From Filimonas lacunae (GTDB taxonomy: Bacteria > Bacteroidota > Bacteroidia > Chitinophagales > Chitinophagaceae), in NCBI RefSeq assembly GCF_002355595.1, contig NZ_AP017422.1, forward strand, positions 2,852,001 to 2,916,000: DNA of 64,000 bases, in the 5' to 3' direction. Below are positions 62,828-64,000 of the stretch, in pieces; within the stretch, counting starts at the first letter, position 1; each line of letters begins with the position of its first letter. A program made the position numbers and the translations under genes. A model generated the notes under the pieces. It was not told the DNA's origin. It did not search any database and saw only the letters and a list, made by a program, of their open reading frames with translations.

Positions 62828-64000
62828 ATGATTAAGGAATACAGGCAATGGTTTAACAGGAATTATTCAGAAAGTTTATACCAACAATACCTCCAGGCAT
62901 TAGACAGCCAGTACCCGGGTGCTATAGAATTTCGGGTGGCAGAAACGCCGGTGTTTGTGGGACGCGATTTTAAACATAAAATGCTGGATGCCTGTGAAGC
63001 CATTATTGATGTGATAACGCAGGACAACTTTACTGCCATTACTGATGCGGCTATTCCTGCTGAATGGAACATTCCGGGTAGCCAGCCTTACTCGCATTTT
63101 ATGGTGTTTGACTTTGGTGTTTGCCTGGGCGCAGATGGTTTGCCAGAGCCGCAATTGATAGAGATGCAAGGCTTTCCCAGCTTATTTGGTTTTCAAAGTT
63201 ATATGGCGGCAGCTGCACAAAAGGTATATGCTATTCCTGGTACTTTAACTACTTACCTGAACGGGCACACAGAAGAAAGTTATTTGCAACTTCTGCGTAA
63301 TATTATATTAGGTAGCTGCCAACCGGAAGAAGTGATTTTGCTGGACCTGTTTCCGCATCGTCAGAAAACCCGTATTGATTTTTATTGTACGCAGCATTAT
63401 ACGGGTATAAAGCCTGTATGCCTTACAGCATTGTATTCGGAAGGAAACCGGTTGTATTATACGAATGAGAACGGCCAGCCTGTTCGGGTAAAGCGCATTT
63501 ATAACCGCCTTATCTTCGACGAGCTGGAGCAACAGCTACCGGAAGTAAAGGCTAAAGGCGCTCTTTTGCATGAGCAGCTGGAAGTAGAATGGATACCACA
63601 TCCTGACTGGTTTTACCGGGTGAGTAAATTCACGCTCCCCTATTTACAGCATCCTTATATCCCGGCTACCTCTTTTTTAAGTGATTTACTAGCTATCCCT
63701 GATAACCTTGATCAATATGTATTAAAGCCCTTATTTTCCTTTTCGGGAAGAGGTGTGGAAATAGATGTAACGGCGGAGATGATCAAGCGTATTACAGACC
63801 GGCATAACTGGATACTGCAAAGAAAGGTGGAGTATGCTCCTGTTATTGAAACGCCGGACGGACCAGCTAAAACAGAGATTCGTGTGTTTTATTTCTGGGA
63901 AGAAGGAAAAGCGCGACCTGTTGCCACGCATAACCTGGCACGCCTTAGTAAAGGTAAAATGATTGGGGTAAGCTATAACAAACGGGAAACCTGGGTGGGT
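62828..64000 (+). CDS. ATP-grasp-like protein, 3' end beyond the window
   Basis: An open frame starts at ATG 62828 (MIKEYRQWFNRNYSES) and runs without a stop to the right edge, giving at least 391 residues. The C-terminal part shows features of an ATP-grasp nucleotide-binding fold: a Lys before LFSFSGRGVEIDV, a Gly-rich loop, NWILQRKVEYAP, and an acidic TEIRVFYFW. The N-terminal region (LIEMQGFPSLFGF, LDLFPHRQKTRIDF, YNRLIFDEL) is similar to a substrate-binding half in ligase-type enzymes. I do not know the substrate. A region of 160 bp upstream, divergent from the DUF4349 gene, holds its promoter. Confidence 0.6.
   Translation, partial: MIKEYRQWFNRNYSESLYQQYLQALDSQYPGAIEFRVAETPVFVGRDFKHKMLDACEAIIDVITQDNFTAITDAAIPAEWNIPGSQPYSHFMVFDFGVCLGADGLPEPQLIEMQGFPSLFGFQSYMAAAAQKVYAIPGTLTTYLNGHTEESYLQLLRNIILGSCQPEEVILLDLFPHRQKTRIDFYCTQHYTGIKPVCLTALYSEGNRLYYTNENGQPVRVKRIYNRLIFDELEQQLPEVKAKGALLHEQLEVEWIPHPDWFYRVSKFTLPYLQHPYIPATSFLSDLLAIPDNLDQYVLKPLFSFSGRGVEIDVTAEMIKRITDRHNWILQRKVEYAPVIETPDGPAKTEIRVFYFWEEGKARPVATHNLARLSKGKMIGVSYNKRETWVG

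Noticed and set aside
1-64000. tRNA, rRNA, CRISPR array or prophage
   Set aside because: No cloverleaf-like sequence, rRNA segment, regularly spaced repeat array or phage gene set was recognised; weak tRNA-like folds cannot be excluded by eye.

Overview
The window comes from a member of the Bacteroidota, most likely a Chitinophagales/Chitinophagaceae-type soil or freshwater bacterium. The evidence is a T9SS C-terminal sorting domain, a TonB-dependent receptor of the outer-membrane beta-barrel type, DUF1501/DUF1800 and DUF4382 proteins, and promoters with the Bacteroidota -7 element TAnnTTTG instead of a -10 box (clearest at 16418-16450, 17209-17241 and 25561-25592). Genes are densely packed on both strands. 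Many convergent pairs are separated by long perfect-stem bidirectional terminators. I see no tRNA, rRNA, CRISPR array or prophage. The only mobile element is one intact IS481-family insertion sequence (about 21710-22861). Several genes have starts corrected here: thrS 13767, rpmI 16547, hsp20 23380, macro-domain gene 37335, eutB 39195, transporter fusion 45107, GYF-domain gene 55289. prfB is rebuilt across its programmed frameshift.

Layout. 1-7.8 kb: end of a secreted T9SS substrate, a patatin outer-membrane protein, and a histidine-degradation cluster (hutI, a Gcr-family membrane protein, a formimidoylglutamase-like ureohydrolase). 8-13.7 kb: ABC-F ATPase, TerC-family membrane protein, DUF3347 protein and two unassigned envelope proteins. 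13.7-18.7 kb: translation genes thrS-infC, rpmI-rplT with its own promoter and leader, then a fold-III PLP decarboxylase. 18.8-22.9 kb: a four-gene operon around an ECF sigma factor (TraB/GumN protein, sigma factor, membrane protein, TPR protein), with the IS next to its upstream end. 23-37 kb: small heat shock protein, bacilliredoxin, lgt, TonB receptor, prfB, a class I isoprenoid-synthase-like protein, pruA, an FKBP isomerase, orphan pyrR, a DoxX protein, a DUF4382 lipoprotein and a tandem pair of small membrane-tailed proteins.

37.3-41.3 kb holds a macro-domain hydrolase followed by a minimal ethanolamine module (permease eat, eutB, eutC) with no microcompartment genes. Facing it on the minus strand at 41.4-46.1 kb is a tight four-gene operon: ABC ATPase, a permease fused to its substrate-binding domain, egtB and egtD. 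I read this as an ergothioneine (or related thiohistidine) biosynthesis-plus-transport operon, the transporter being of the OpuC/EgtUV type. The fused binding domain appears circularly permuted: the half that is normally C-terminal comes first. A thiol-disulfide flavoprotein reductase lies just upstream on the same strand. This locus is the most interesting part of the window.

47.7-64 kb: DinB-like protein, cytochrome c lipoprotein, a histidine kinase with a convergent response regulator, a TPR protein and gyrA, a GYF-domain membrane protein, saccharopine dehydrogenase, a DUF1800-DUF1501 pair, a sirtuin with no cysteine at all, a DUF4349 lipoprotein, and the start of an ATP-grasp-like gene cut by the right edge.
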